Source: a bacterium (lineage in GTDB: Bacteria; Patescibacteriota; Doudnabacteria; UBA920; VMFF01). From it: a DNA stretch of 32,595 nucleotides. The notes beneath the pieces were generated by a model. The model did no database searches. It saw only the letters and a list, made by a program, of their open reading frames with translations, and was not told where the DNA came from. Positions 17,043 through 25,704 of the stretch are shown in pieces. The first letter of the stretch is position 1; each line of letters starts with the position of its first letter. Where the stretch lies: NCBI GenBank assembly GCA_021811585.1, contig JAJZOG010000006.1:1-32595 (forward strand), given 5' to 3'. Both the position numbers and the translations under genes were made by a program.

Positions 17043-17657
17043 ATGCAGGAATTGAGTGAAAAACAATCCAAGGTTTTGGGTTTTATAATTTCGGAAATTC
17101 GGGAAAAAACATTACCCCCGTCATTTTCGGAAATAGCCAAGTTTTTAAGAGTGGCATCGAAAAATTCCGTTGCTAAAATTTTGAAAGTCCTTGAGGACAG
17201 TGGTTATATAAAAACAAGCGGAAAAGCCAGGGGCATTGAAGTTTTGGATTCAAATGGCCAATCAATTCTTAAAGGAATTGTTTCAGTCCCAATTTTGGGA
17301 AATATTCAGGCAGGCCTGCCCACTTATGCAGAGCAAAATATAGAAGATTGGATAAATCTTCCGCAGACACTGGTGAAAACCAGGAGGGATGTTTTTTTGC
17401 TCCGCGTGCGCGGGGATAGTATGAAAAATGCTGGAATTTTGGCAGGCGATCTTGTTATAGTAAAACCAACCAAAGAAGCGGTTCATGGGGATATTGTGGT
17501 TGCTTTATTGCACGATGAGGCAACGGTTAAACGTTTTATTAAAATTCAGAATAGGGCATATTTAAAACCGGAGAACGAGAATTATAAAAACATATACCCA
17601 AAAGAAGAGTGGACAATCCAGGGTAAAGTAGTTGGTGTAATTAGAAACTTGGAATAA
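17043..17657 (+). CDS. lexA: LexA repressor
   Basis: HTH plus S24 peptidase: PILGNIQAGLP with Ala-Gly cleavage site, LRVRGDSMKNAGILAGD (Ser), HDEATVKRF (Lys). Confidence 0.94.
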   Translation: MQELSEKQSKVLGFIISEIREKTLPPSFSEIAKFLRVASKNSVAKILKVLEDSGYIKTSGKARGIEVLDSNGQSILKGIVSVPILGNIQAGLPTYAEQNIEDWINLPQTLVKTRRDVFLLRVRGDSMKNAGILAGDLVIVKPTKEAVHGDIVVALLHDEATVKRFIKIQNRAYLKPENENYKNIYPKEEWTIQGKVVGVIRNLE

Positions 17658-17663
17658 ACAAAA

Positions 17664-17846
17664 ATGTCGGAATTCGAAAAAATAAAAGACATATTAATTA
17701 AAGACATGCAAAAGCTTTGCGCGCATTGTAGCAGCGGCAATTTTCCTCACGAGTGTCCGATAAAGCATATTTCCGCGGAACTTGCGGGAATAAGAGGCGT
17801 ACCGCTTATGGTTAATAGTGAATTTCGAGGCATTATTTTTAAATAA
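17664..17846 (+). CDS. Small Cys/His protein, unknown
   Basis: 60-aa ORF 7 nt after lexA; CAHCSSGNFPHEC possible zinc ligands. Confidence 0.6.
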   Translation: MSEFEKIKDILIKDMQKLCAHCSSGNFPHECPIKHISAELAGIRGVPLMVNSEFRGIIFK

Positions 17847-18094
17847 TGTTTACTGATGTAAATGAAGCAGTTGAAGTTGCGGTAATTTTCAAGAAAGATT
17901 CGGTTCGCCCGTCTATTTTAAAATGGGGCGGCCGTATTTATAAGATTGAGAAGATTAATATGGTCCACAAATTCCTTGTCGGGCAAACCTTGACTTATTG
18001 CTTTTCGGTTTCAGACGGCCATAATTTTTTCAAGCTTTTATTTGATACGCAAAAACTGCGTTGGGAGCTGGAGCAGGTCTATCACGAAGGGTAA
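17846..18094 (+). CDS. Small protein, unknown
   Basis: 82-aa ORF overlapping the previous stop (TAATG); RPSILKWGGRIYKIEKI ... KLRWELEQVYHEG. Confidence 0.65.
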   Translation: MFTDVNEAVEVAVIFKKDSVRPSILKWGGRIYKIEKINMVHKFLVGQTLTYCFSVSDGHNFFKLLFDTQKLRWELEQVYHEG

Positions 18095-18096
18095 CC

Positions 18097-18819
18097 ATGA
18101 GTTTTTATTTAAAAGACCTCCCGGCTTTAGAAAGGCCGCGTGAACGGTTGTTGCAGAGCGGCGCCGGTTCGCTTTCATTGTTTGAATTATTCGAAATTAT
18201 TTTTTCACAGGGCAGTAAGAAAAATAATGTTTTTCAGATTTCCAATAATTTGCTTGCTCAATATGGTTCGCTGGCGCAAATGCGGCAAGCCACTATTCAG
18301 GAATTGTGCCAGATTCAGGGTATTGGAGAGGCAAAGGCAGCGCAATTGCATGCGGCAATTGAGCTTGGCAGAAGGTTGTTTGCGGAAAATAATACTCCGA
18401 AATCAGGTGCCATATTGGATACTAATCATGCCTCTAAGCTCGCACTTTCATATTTAAAAGATAAAAAGAAAGAACATCTCTTGTTGTTTTGCTTGGATTC
18501 CAGATCCCGGCTTATCGTGCGCCCGCAAATAATATCAGTAGGCACTTTAAATTCTTCGCTTGTGCATCAGCGGGAAGTGTTTGATTGCGCAATCAGAAAT
18601 CATGCCGCGCAGATTATGCTGGCACACAACCATCCGTCAGGGGACTTTACGCCTTCATTCGAGGATTTTGAAACCACAAAAAATATTGCCCTTGCAGGCA
18701 ATATAATGGGCATAAATTTGCTGGACCACATTGTTATCGGCGCTGATAATTTTTCCAGCATTAGAGTGGCAAATCCTGAAATCTTCGATGTTCAGAAAAC
18801 AAACGCCATACGATATTAA
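18097..18819 (+). CDS. radC: RadC/JAB-domain DNA repair family protein
   Basis: HhH LCQIQGIGEAKAAQLHAAIELGRR; JAMM motif AHNHPSGDFTPSFED; start at ATG 18097. Confidence 0.94.
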   Translation: MSFYLKDLPALERPRERLLQSGAGSLSLFELFEIIFSQGSKKNNVFQISNNLLAQYGSLAQMRQATIQELCQIQGIGEAKAAQLHAAIELGRRLFAENNTPKSGAILDTNHASKLALSYLKDKKKEHLLLFCLDSRSRLIVRPQIISVGTLNSSLVHQREVFDCAIRNHAAQIMLAHNHPSGDFTPSFEDFETTKNIALAGNIMGINLLDHIVIGADNFSSIRVANPEIFDVQKTNAIRY

Positions 18820-20234
18820 ATTTTTCTTAGCTTTGTGCCTTCAGGCGTGTCCAGAATTTCATATCCTTTGCTTTCGATTTCTTGGCGAAGCTTGTCCGAG
18901 GTGGCAAAATCCTTGTTTTTCCTTGCATTGTTGCGCCTGCGCAATATTTCTTTGATCTCCCGGCTAAGCTTGTTAGCGGAAATAAATTCTTTTTGCAATG
19001 CCGCATTTCCAAGCTCAAGCCCAAGTACCTTGTCGAATTCCAAAAGCGTGGCAAATTTATTTTCGGGCTTTTCGCTTGCTCCCAAAAGTTCGTAGGTTAT
19101 GGCAAGCGCTTCAGCTGTGTTCAGATCATTATTAATGGCTTGCTCGAATTTTTCATATGCGCCTTGGATTATTTTTCCCGAATCGCCATGCGCCTGAATT
19201 TTTAATTCAGCCGCTTGGTCTTGGAGCTTCACAAAGCCGTTTTTAGCCGCTTCCATGGATTGTTTTGTGATGTTCATTTGGCTGCGATAATGCGATTGCA
19301 AAACCAAAAACCTAAATTGCAATCCCTCTAATTCTCCGGCTTTTTCAAGCTCATCCAGAATTAGAAAATTGCCCAAGCTTTTTGACATCTTTTTGTTTTC
19401 AACCAGTATGTGCTCCGAGTGCATCCAGTAGTTTACAAAGGGCTTATAAATTGGCTGGGCCTGAGCTATTTCATTAGTGTGGTGCGGAAAAAGCAGGTCA
19501 ATGCCGCCGGTGTGAATATCTGTGCCGCTTCCGAAAGCATCATGATTTATGACTGTACATTCAATGTGCCATCCCGGCCTGCCTTGGCCCAAAATCGGAT
19601 GATCCCAAAAAATTCCTCCATCGCTTTTATCGCGCGCCTTCCAAAGCGCGAAATCCGAAAGATCATCTTTGTCATATTCATCCACTTTTACGCGCGCGCC
19701 TATTTTTTTGCCTTCCAGGAATTTGCCGCCCACAAGCGCTCCATAGTCCCCGAAATCATTTTGGTATTTTTCGATGCTAAAATATGTGGAGTTGTCTTCT
19801 GCTTTGTAGGCATAACCTTTTTCCATGAGGCGCAGGATAAATTCCTGAATTTTTGGAATTTTCTCCGAAACCTTCACAAAACGTATTTGCGCCGCATCAA
19901 TATTAATCCTGGAAAGGTCGGAAAGAAATCTTTCAAAATATTCCTGCGTAAAACGCGAAAGTTCCTGCGTGCCCGCGCCGGCGCCGTATTTTTTTATGGT
20001 ATTGGCAATGGTTTTATCATCCACATCCGTAATATTCATCACCCAGTCAACTCCATAGCCGTTGAATTCCAGCGCCCGTTTTAAAATATCCGGGAAAATA
20101 TATGCACGCAAATTTCCCAGATGCACAAGGTTGTAGACAGTCGGGCCGCAAGTATAAAGTTTTATTTTTTCGCTTTTGCCGTGCTCAAAAATTTCGTTTT
20201 TGCGGGCAAGCGAATCGTAAAATTTGAAATCCAT
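18816..20234 (-). CDS. cysS: Cysteinyl-tRNA synthetase
   Basis: YTCGPTVYNLVHLGNLRAYIFPDIL, GRPGWHIECTVI, DIHTGGIDLLFPHHTNEIAQ, KMSKSLGNFL. Confidence 0.97.
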   Translation of the reverse strand: MDFKFYDSLARKNEIFEHGKSEKIKLYTCGPTVYNLVHLGNLRAYIFPDILKRALEFNGYGVDWVMNITDVDDKTIANTIKKYGAGAGTQELSRFTQEYFERFLSDLSRINIDAAQIRFVKVSEKIPKIQEFILRLMEKGYAYKAEDNSTYFSIEKYQNDFGDYGALVGGKFLEGKKIGARVKVDEYDKDDLSDFALWKARDKSDGGIFWDHPILGQGRPGWHIECTVINHDAFGSGTDIHTGGIDLLFPHHTNEIAQAQPIYKPFVNYWMHSEHILVENKKMSKSLGNFLILDELEKAGELEGLQFRFLVLQSHYRSQMNITKQSMEAAKNGFVKLQDQAAELKIQAHGDSGKIIQGAYEKFEQAINNDLNTAEALAITYELLGASEKPENKFATLLEFDKVLGLELGNAALQKEFISANKLSREIKEILRRRNNARKNKDFATSDKLRQEIESKGYEILDTPEGTKLRKI

Positions 20235-20288
20235 GGATTAAGTTTAGCAATAGGCGGCTGAATTGACAAAAGCACACTGCCGGCTGCC

Positions 20289-21209
20289 TTAGAACCACTT
20301 TTTCTTTTTGAAAAACAAGAGCATGCAAAGTGATGCCGTTGCGGCGATAATCAGGATTATCCAGAATGCGTTAGGATTTGTTTTTAGCGGCATGTTGTCT
20401 ATGTTCAGGCCGAAGATAAAAAGAATCAGCGTGGCAGGAAGGAAAATGCCGGAAAAAATAGTAATTACTTTTGTAATTTGGTTCAGGCGGTTTGTGGCCA
20501 GCGATTGGTTGGCATCTTGCATGGCTTCCATGGTTTCTTTCTGCGTCGCAAGGATGTCCCAGATGTTTTCGGAATGTTCCAGCAAATTCAAGTAATAATT
20601 TTTGCTTTCGTGAAAAAGCATATACGGTTCTTTGCGGGCCGCGAGTTTTTTTAAAATTAGGTGGTGGGTTTTGGTAATGCGCCTGAAATCTATGATGTTT
20701 GTCTTCATGAGCGAAATTTTTTCAAGCATGGAAACATCAATATCCGAAAAAATGCCGCTTTCAATTTCATTCATGTCTTTGCTGATATGGTCAAGCAGCG
20801 GAAAACTGCGCCTGAAAAGCGATTCCAAAACCTTGTATAGCAGCCAGCCGGAATTTTTTCCCATATATTCCCGGCGAATTTCTTCGTTTTCATCCGCATT
20901 GTTAAATGTGCGAATCATTGTGTACATGGATCCGTCATGGATTGTCAAAAGATAATCCGTGCCGATAAGAAAATCCACTTCAGCGGGGCGTATAACCCTG
21001 GTTTTTTTATTAAATACAGGGAAAAGCAGAACCATGGTATTGTGGCTGCCGTGTTCCTCGAACTTGGCGTGCTGGGATGCTGAGGTGATATCCGTCAGGT
21101 CCAACTCGCCGAATTTGAAATTTTCTTTGAGGTAATCGATTTCCTTTGCGCCAGGGTTTATAACGTCTATCCAGCGCAAATGCTTTGTGTGGATGATTCT
21201 TATATTCAT
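20289..21209 (-). CDS. CorA-like divalent cation transporter with a GLN motif
   Basis: NQITKVITIFSGIFLPATLILFIFGLNIDNMPLKTNPNAFWIILI, two C-terminal TMs and basic tail KKKKWF. Confidence 0.88.
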   Translation of the reverse strand: MNIRIIHTKHLRWIDVINPGAKEIDYLKENFKFGELDLTDITSASQHAKFEEHGSHNTMVLLFPVFNKKTRVIRPAEVDFLIGTDYLLTIHDGSMYTMIRTFNNADENEEIRREYMGKNSGWLLYKVLESLFRRSFPLLDHISKDMNEIESGIFSDIDVSMLEKISLMKTNIIDFRRITKTHHLILKKLAARKEPYMLFHESKNYYLNLLEHSENIWDILATQKETMEAMQDANQSLATNRLNQITKVITIFSGIFLPATLILFIFGLNIDNMPLKTNPNAFWIILIIAATASLCMLLFFKKKKWF

Positions 21210-21381
21210 TTTTGTGTTTATATTTGGTTTCGCTTATTGTGCGGTTGTGTGGATCTTACCTCAGGTTGGCTTGATCCTACCTCGGGCTGTGCAGAGAGGT
21301 CCTCTACATGTCCTGGACTTTTACCTTCGAATATATTATATTTTTTTGTTGGGAAATTAGCAAATATGATATAATCAATTT

Positions 21382-21795
21382 ATGATAAACCAGGAATTTG
21401 AACATATCACCCCGCCTTTTCCGCCTTCGGAAATGCCGGAATTAAAAGCCAAAAGCTCGGAAACCGCGGCAGGTACTGGGGAAGCTTTGCTGGAAACCCC
21501 GCAAAATACAGGGGTTTTGCCTGAGGTTGCCCCGAGTTTGGAAACGCCGGAGGAAAATCGTTCGGCACCAGAAGCGCAAGACGAAAAATATGCGCAAGCA
21601 CTTAGGAATTTGGAACAGATGATTAATGGCGGCGCAAACCCCGCTGATTTTAAAATAGGATCAAATCCGGATAAAGGAGAGATATCGGCAAGCATGCTGA
21701 ATGATGCGGTCTATGGCAACGGCGGCCGAACCGACCATGGCAACGCCGATGGCAATGGCGCCAATAGCGGCAATGGCGGGAAGAAAAACACATAA
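21382..21795 (+). CDS. Low-complexity protein, unknown
   Basis: 137-aa ORF, TATAAT-like box upstream, Gly/Asn-rich C-terminus. Confidence 0.5.
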   Translation: MINQEFEHITPPFPPSEMPELKAKSSETAAGTGEALLETPQNTGVLPEVAPSLETPEENRSAPEAQDEKYAQALRNLEQMINGGANPADFKIGSNPDKGEISASMLNDAVYGNGGRTDHGNADGNGANSGNGGKKNT

Positions 21796-21882
21796 CCAAT
21801 ATACGAGCTTACTAATACACAAGCTTAAATTTTAAAAAGCTTATAAAGCAATTTGAGCCCTGTCCCAAAATAAAAATAAAAA

Positions 21883-24408
21883 ATGCCTGATATCCAAACT
21901 ATTTCTTTTCCGGCCATAGACATGCTGTATTTGTCTTTGGCTGTGCTGCTGGCAATTTTTTGCACAGTATTTTTTTATTTTTGGCGCAGGCACAGAAAAT
22001 ATACCAAACGGCTGCTGCCGCGCGCCAGGGCCTCGGTTTTTCTGGAAATACAGATGCCCAAGGAAAACACGGATAAATCCGAGCAGTCGCCAAGAAGCGC
22101 TGAAGAGCGCAAAGGCCTAATCGCGGTTGCCGAACAAATTTATACGACAATCTCAAAAGCAGGCGAGCATAAAGGGCTTTTCGCCAATCATGATTTTATT
22201 TCTTTTGAAATCGCCGCGGTGAACAAAAAAATTTCTTTTTACATTAACTGCCCGCGCAACCTGCGGGATCTCATAGAAAAGCAGGTGCACGCGCAGTATC
22301 CGCAAGCATACATTGAAGAAGTCCGCGCCTACAATCCTTTCAGCGGCTATAGCGAACAATCTTCAGCCGAGCTGATTTTGAAAAAATCCTATTATTATCC
22401 CTTCCGCACTTACAAGGAGATGGAATCAGATCCGCTTAATGCCATTACCAATGCGATGTCCAAGCTTGATGAAGGGGAAGGAGCTGCGGTGCAGCTGGTT
22501 ATAAGCCAGGCGCCGGCAAAATGGGCGAAAAAACCGCGCCGTGTTGCCTTGGAAATTCAGCAAGGCAAAAATCCGGAAAACGTTGACAAGGGATTTTTTT
22601 CCGGGCTTGTTGACGAGGTTTTCAAATCCGACGCCAGTCCCGATAAAAAAGATTTGAGCGGCGAGAGAATGCCCATACATCTGACGCCCATGCAGCAGGA
22701 AATGGTTAAGCGCTTTGAGGAGAAGGCGAGCAGGCCGGGATTTAAATTTAATTTGCGGCTGATCGCGTCGTCAACTTCCAAGGAAGCGGCTGAAGCGCAC
22801 ATGAGCAACATGCTTTCGTCATTCATGCAGTATTCCATGGATCCTTTCAACGGCCTGAAAGTGAAAAAGAAAAACAGCGGGACCATTATAGTGGATTTCA
22901 TACTGCGCGCTTTTCATGATTACGGCAATTCGAATATCGTAAATACCGAAGAGCTTGCCAGCATTTGGCATTTGCCGACGCCTTTTATAGAGACGCCCAA
23001 CATAAAATGGCTGCTTTCAAAAAAAGCCCAGGCGCCTTTGGATGTGCCAAAAACCGGCGTGCTTTTGGGGCAAAATGTCTATCGCGGCGTGAAAACGGAA
23101 ATTCGCATTGCGCGCGACGACCGCCGCAGGCACATGTATATTATCGGGCGCACTGGAACCGGGAAGTCCCAATGGCTCTCAAACATGGCAATTCAGGATA
23201 TTAAAAACGGCGAGGGGCTTTGCGTGGTTGATCCGCACGGCGATCTTATTGAGGATATTCTGAAACAAGTGCCTGAATCGCGCGCAAAGGATGTTATTTT
23301 ATTCGAGCCCTTTGATACCGAGAGGCCCATGGGTCTGAACATGTTGGAAGTGAAAAGCGAGGAAGAAAAGGATTTTGCGGTTCAGGAAATGATTTCAATT
23401 TTTTACAAGCTGGTTACAGACCCATCGTTCCTTGGCCCGATGTTCGAGCATTATATGCGCAATGCCATGCTCACGCTTATGGCTGACAGCGAATACCCGG
23501 GAACCATCGCGGACATACCCAGGATTTTTACAGATACGGAATTTCAAAAATATAAATCAGCCAAAGTTGCCGATCCTGTTGTCCGCAATTTTTGGGAAAA
23601 GGAAATGGCAAAAACAACCGATTACCATAAATCGGAGATGCTCGGTTATTTAATTTCCAAGGTCGGCCGTTTTGTGGAAAATTCCATGATGCGCAACATC
23701 ATCGGACAGCCGAAATCGTCTTTTGATTTCCGCGAGGTAATGGACACTGGAAAAATTTTGCTTTTGAATCTGGCAAAAGGCAAAACAGGAGAGATTAATG
23801 CGAAGCTCATCGGCTTGATCATGGTTTCCAAATTGCAGATGGCGGCGCTTTCCCGTTCGAATATTCCCGAAAGCGAGCGCAAGGATTTTTATTTGTATGT
23901 CGATGAGTTTCAGAATTTTATCACCGATTCTTTTGCCACTATCCTTTCCGAAGCCCGCAAATACCGGCTTAACCTTGTTATTGCGCACCAATATCTGGGA
24001 CAGCTGGCCCAAGGCGCGGGCGCCCAGGGCGCTGCCACGAACGATTTGCGCGATGCGGTATTTGGCAATGCCGGAACAATGGCCTGCTTCCGCATTGGCG
24101 TTGAGGACAGTGAGGTCATGGCAAAAGAATTCGCCCCTATTTTTAATGAGTTTGATCTAATAAATATTGATCGTTTTAATGCTTATGTAAAATTGATGAT
24201 AAACGGCACTGCTTCCAAACCGTTTAATCTTGCTACCCCTCCGTTAATGATCGGCGGCTCTGTGGAGATTGCCAACAGGATACGCGATCTCTCCCGCGCA
24301 AAGTACGGGCGCTCAAAAGCGGAAGTTGAAGAATATTTGCTTAGGACAAGCCAAATAGGCGAACAATCCGCTGTTTCCGGGGGCATGGAAGAGGGCAGGG
24401 AATTATAA
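21883..24408 (+). CDS. Membrane-anchored VirD4/TraG-like (DUF87-type) ATPase
   Basis: N-terminal TM; Walker A GRTGTGKSQ; VVDPHGDLIEDIL; Walker B FYLYVDEFQNF; SEARKYRLNLVIAHQYLGQL. Confidence 0.88.
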   Translation: MPDIQTISFPAIDMLYLSLAVLLAIFCTVFFYFWRRHRKYTKRLLPRARASVFLEIQMPKENTDKSEQSPRSAEERKGLIAVAEQIYTTISKAGEHKGLFANHDFISFEIAAVNKKISFYINCPRNLRDLIEKQVHAQYPQAYIEEVRAYNPFSGYSEQSSAELILKKSYYYPFRTYKEMESDPLNAITNAMSKLDEGEGAAVQLVISQAPAKWAKKPRRVALEIQQGKNPENVDKGFFSGLVDEVFKSDASPDKKDLSGERMPIHLTPMQQEMVKRFEEKASRPGFKFNLRLIASSTSKEAAEAHMSNMLSSFMQYSMDPFNGLKVKKKNSGTIIVDFILRAFHDYGNSNIVNTEELASIWHLPTPFIETPNIKWLLSKKAQAPLDVPKTGVLLGQNVYRGVKTEIRIARDDRRRHMYIIGRTGTGKSQWLSNMAIQDIKNGEGLCVVDPHGDLIEDILKQVPESRAKDVILFEPFDTERPMGLNMLEVKSEEEKDFAVQEMISIFYKLVTDPSFLGPMFEHYMRNAMLTLMADSEYPGTIADIPRIFTDTEFQKYKSAKVADPVVRNFWEKEMAKTTDYHKSEMLGYLISKVGRFVENSMMRNIIGQPKSSFDFREVMDTGKILLLNLAKGKTGEINAKLIGLIMVSKLQMAALSRSNIPESERKDFYLYVDEFQNFITDSFATILSEARKYRLNLVIAHQYLGQLAQGAGAQGAATNDLRDAVFGNAGTMACFRIGVEDSEVMAKEFAPIFNEFDLINIDRFNAYVKLMINGTASKPFNLATPPLMIGGSVEIANRIRDLSRAKYGRSKAEVEEYLLRTSQIGEQSAVSGGMEEGREL

Positions 24409-24571
24409 AATTTGAATTATCCTCAGTTAATCCTCAATTTAATCCCAAATCAGAGTTTTCTCGTGATTAAGTTTTTGTTATAATTGCCATTGCGATGCCA
24501 TCGTGGCTTTGATACAAAAATAAAAGAAGATCGCAAAATAAAAACAAAATAAAACAAATTAAAGGAAAAAT

Positions 24572-25213
24572 ATGGACAAATTATCGAACCTAGCCCTAAT
24601 TTCCCAAATGATTGAATCCGCGGAAAAAAACATCCAATCCGCAAAACAGCTTCTCCGGGAGATGATGGGCGGCAAGGAAATAAACTACGGCGGCGCAAGC
24701 GGGGCGGCGCCAAACCTGAGCGAGAAAGCGCAGGTGCTTTCAATTTCAGAGGGGGGCAAAATTATTGAGGGAGTTTTTGACGGCCAGAACATGATCGGGC
24801 CGGATAGCAAGCAATATCCAGTGCCGGCAAATTATGCTTCGAAAAGCAAACTTGTGGAGGGCGACGTCTTAAAGCTTACAATTGCGGATGACGGTTCTTT
24901 TATTTATAAGCAAATAGGGCCTGTGGAACGCAGAAAAATTATTGGAACGCTATCAAAGGATGAAAAAGGCGAGTATAAAGTTGTCGCTGAAGGCAGGCCT
25001 TATAAGGTTTTGCTCGCATCGATAACATATTTTAAGGCCGAAGCAGGAGACGATATAACTATTGTTGTGCCCAAGGATCACGAAAGCCAGTGGGCAGCGG
25101 TTGAAAATGTCATTAAAAAAACGGAAAATCCCGCTGATGCTGAAATGAGCGCCGGCGGCATAGGAGAAGGGCAAAAGACATCCTCAGATGAAGAAGAAAT
25201 GGACGAAATCTAA
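24572..25213 (+). CDS. Unknown protein with an apparent internal domain duplication and acidic tail
   Basis: 213-aa ORF; two similar beta-rich segments; C-terminal SSDEEEMDEI. Confidence 0.65.
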   Translation: MDKLSNLALISQMIESAEKNIQSAKQLLREMMGGKEINYGGASGAAPNLSEKAQVLSISEGGKIIEGVFDGQNMIGPDSKQYPVPANYASKSKLVEGDVLKLTIADDGSFIYKQIGPVERRKIIGTLSKDEKGEYKVVAEGRPYKVLLASITYFKAEAGDDITIVVPKDHESQWAAVENVIKKTENPADAEMSAGGIGEGQKTSSDEEEMDEI

Positions 25214-25652
25214 ATTATTCCGGGAGGCCTATAAATTCATATTGGTCGGCATTTTGAACACCGCTCTGGATCTCCTGGTGCTGAATTTGCTAATAGCGAT
25301 AACGCACAGGGGTTCAAAAGGTTTTTACTATTCTTTTTTTAAGGGCGTGGGATTTATTGTTGCCTTGGTGAACAGTTATTTTATGAACAAGGTTTGGACA
25401 TTTGCTTCGCGAAAAAGCAAAAGGGCTTTTGAATTCGGCCAGTTTGCCGTTGTGAGCATTTTGAGCTTGCTTGTGAATGTTTTGTCTTCCTCGTACTTGG
25501 TAAATAATTTCCAGGCGCCTTACGGCCTGATTCGGTACTGGCCGTCGATTGCGGCTGTTGTGGGCACTGCCGCAAGCTTTGTTTTGAATTTTTTGGGCTA
25601 CAAGTTTTTCGTTTTCAAAAAAGAGAAAACAGAGCTCCTGCCGCCGGCCTAG
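25188..25652 (+). CDS. GtrA-like family membrane protein
   Basis: FREAYKFILVGILNTALDLLVLNLL, NSYFMNKVWTFASRK, VLNFLGYKFFVF. Confidence 0.88.
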   Translation: MKKKWTKSKLFREAYKFILVGILNTALDLLVLNLLIAITHRGSKGFYYSFFKGVGFIVALVNSYFMNKVWTFASRKSKRAFEFGQFAVVSILSLLVNVLSSSYLVNNFQAPYGLIRYWPSIAAVVGTAASFVLNFLGYKFFVFKKEKTELLPPA

Positions 25653-25704
25653 TTTGCGCGTTCGCGGCGCGGAGCACCTTTGCGCTTTGTGCTATACTTA
25701 AGGC

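Noticed and set aside
19410-20084. 224-aa plus-strand ORF antisense to cysS
   Set aside because: cysS is unambiguous; antisense ORF lacks independent support.
21250-21290. Imperfect direct repeat GATCTTACCTCAGGTTG / GATCCTACCTCGGGCTG upstream of the 137-aa ORF
   Set aside because: Only two diverged copies; no clear regulatory or mobile-element meaning.
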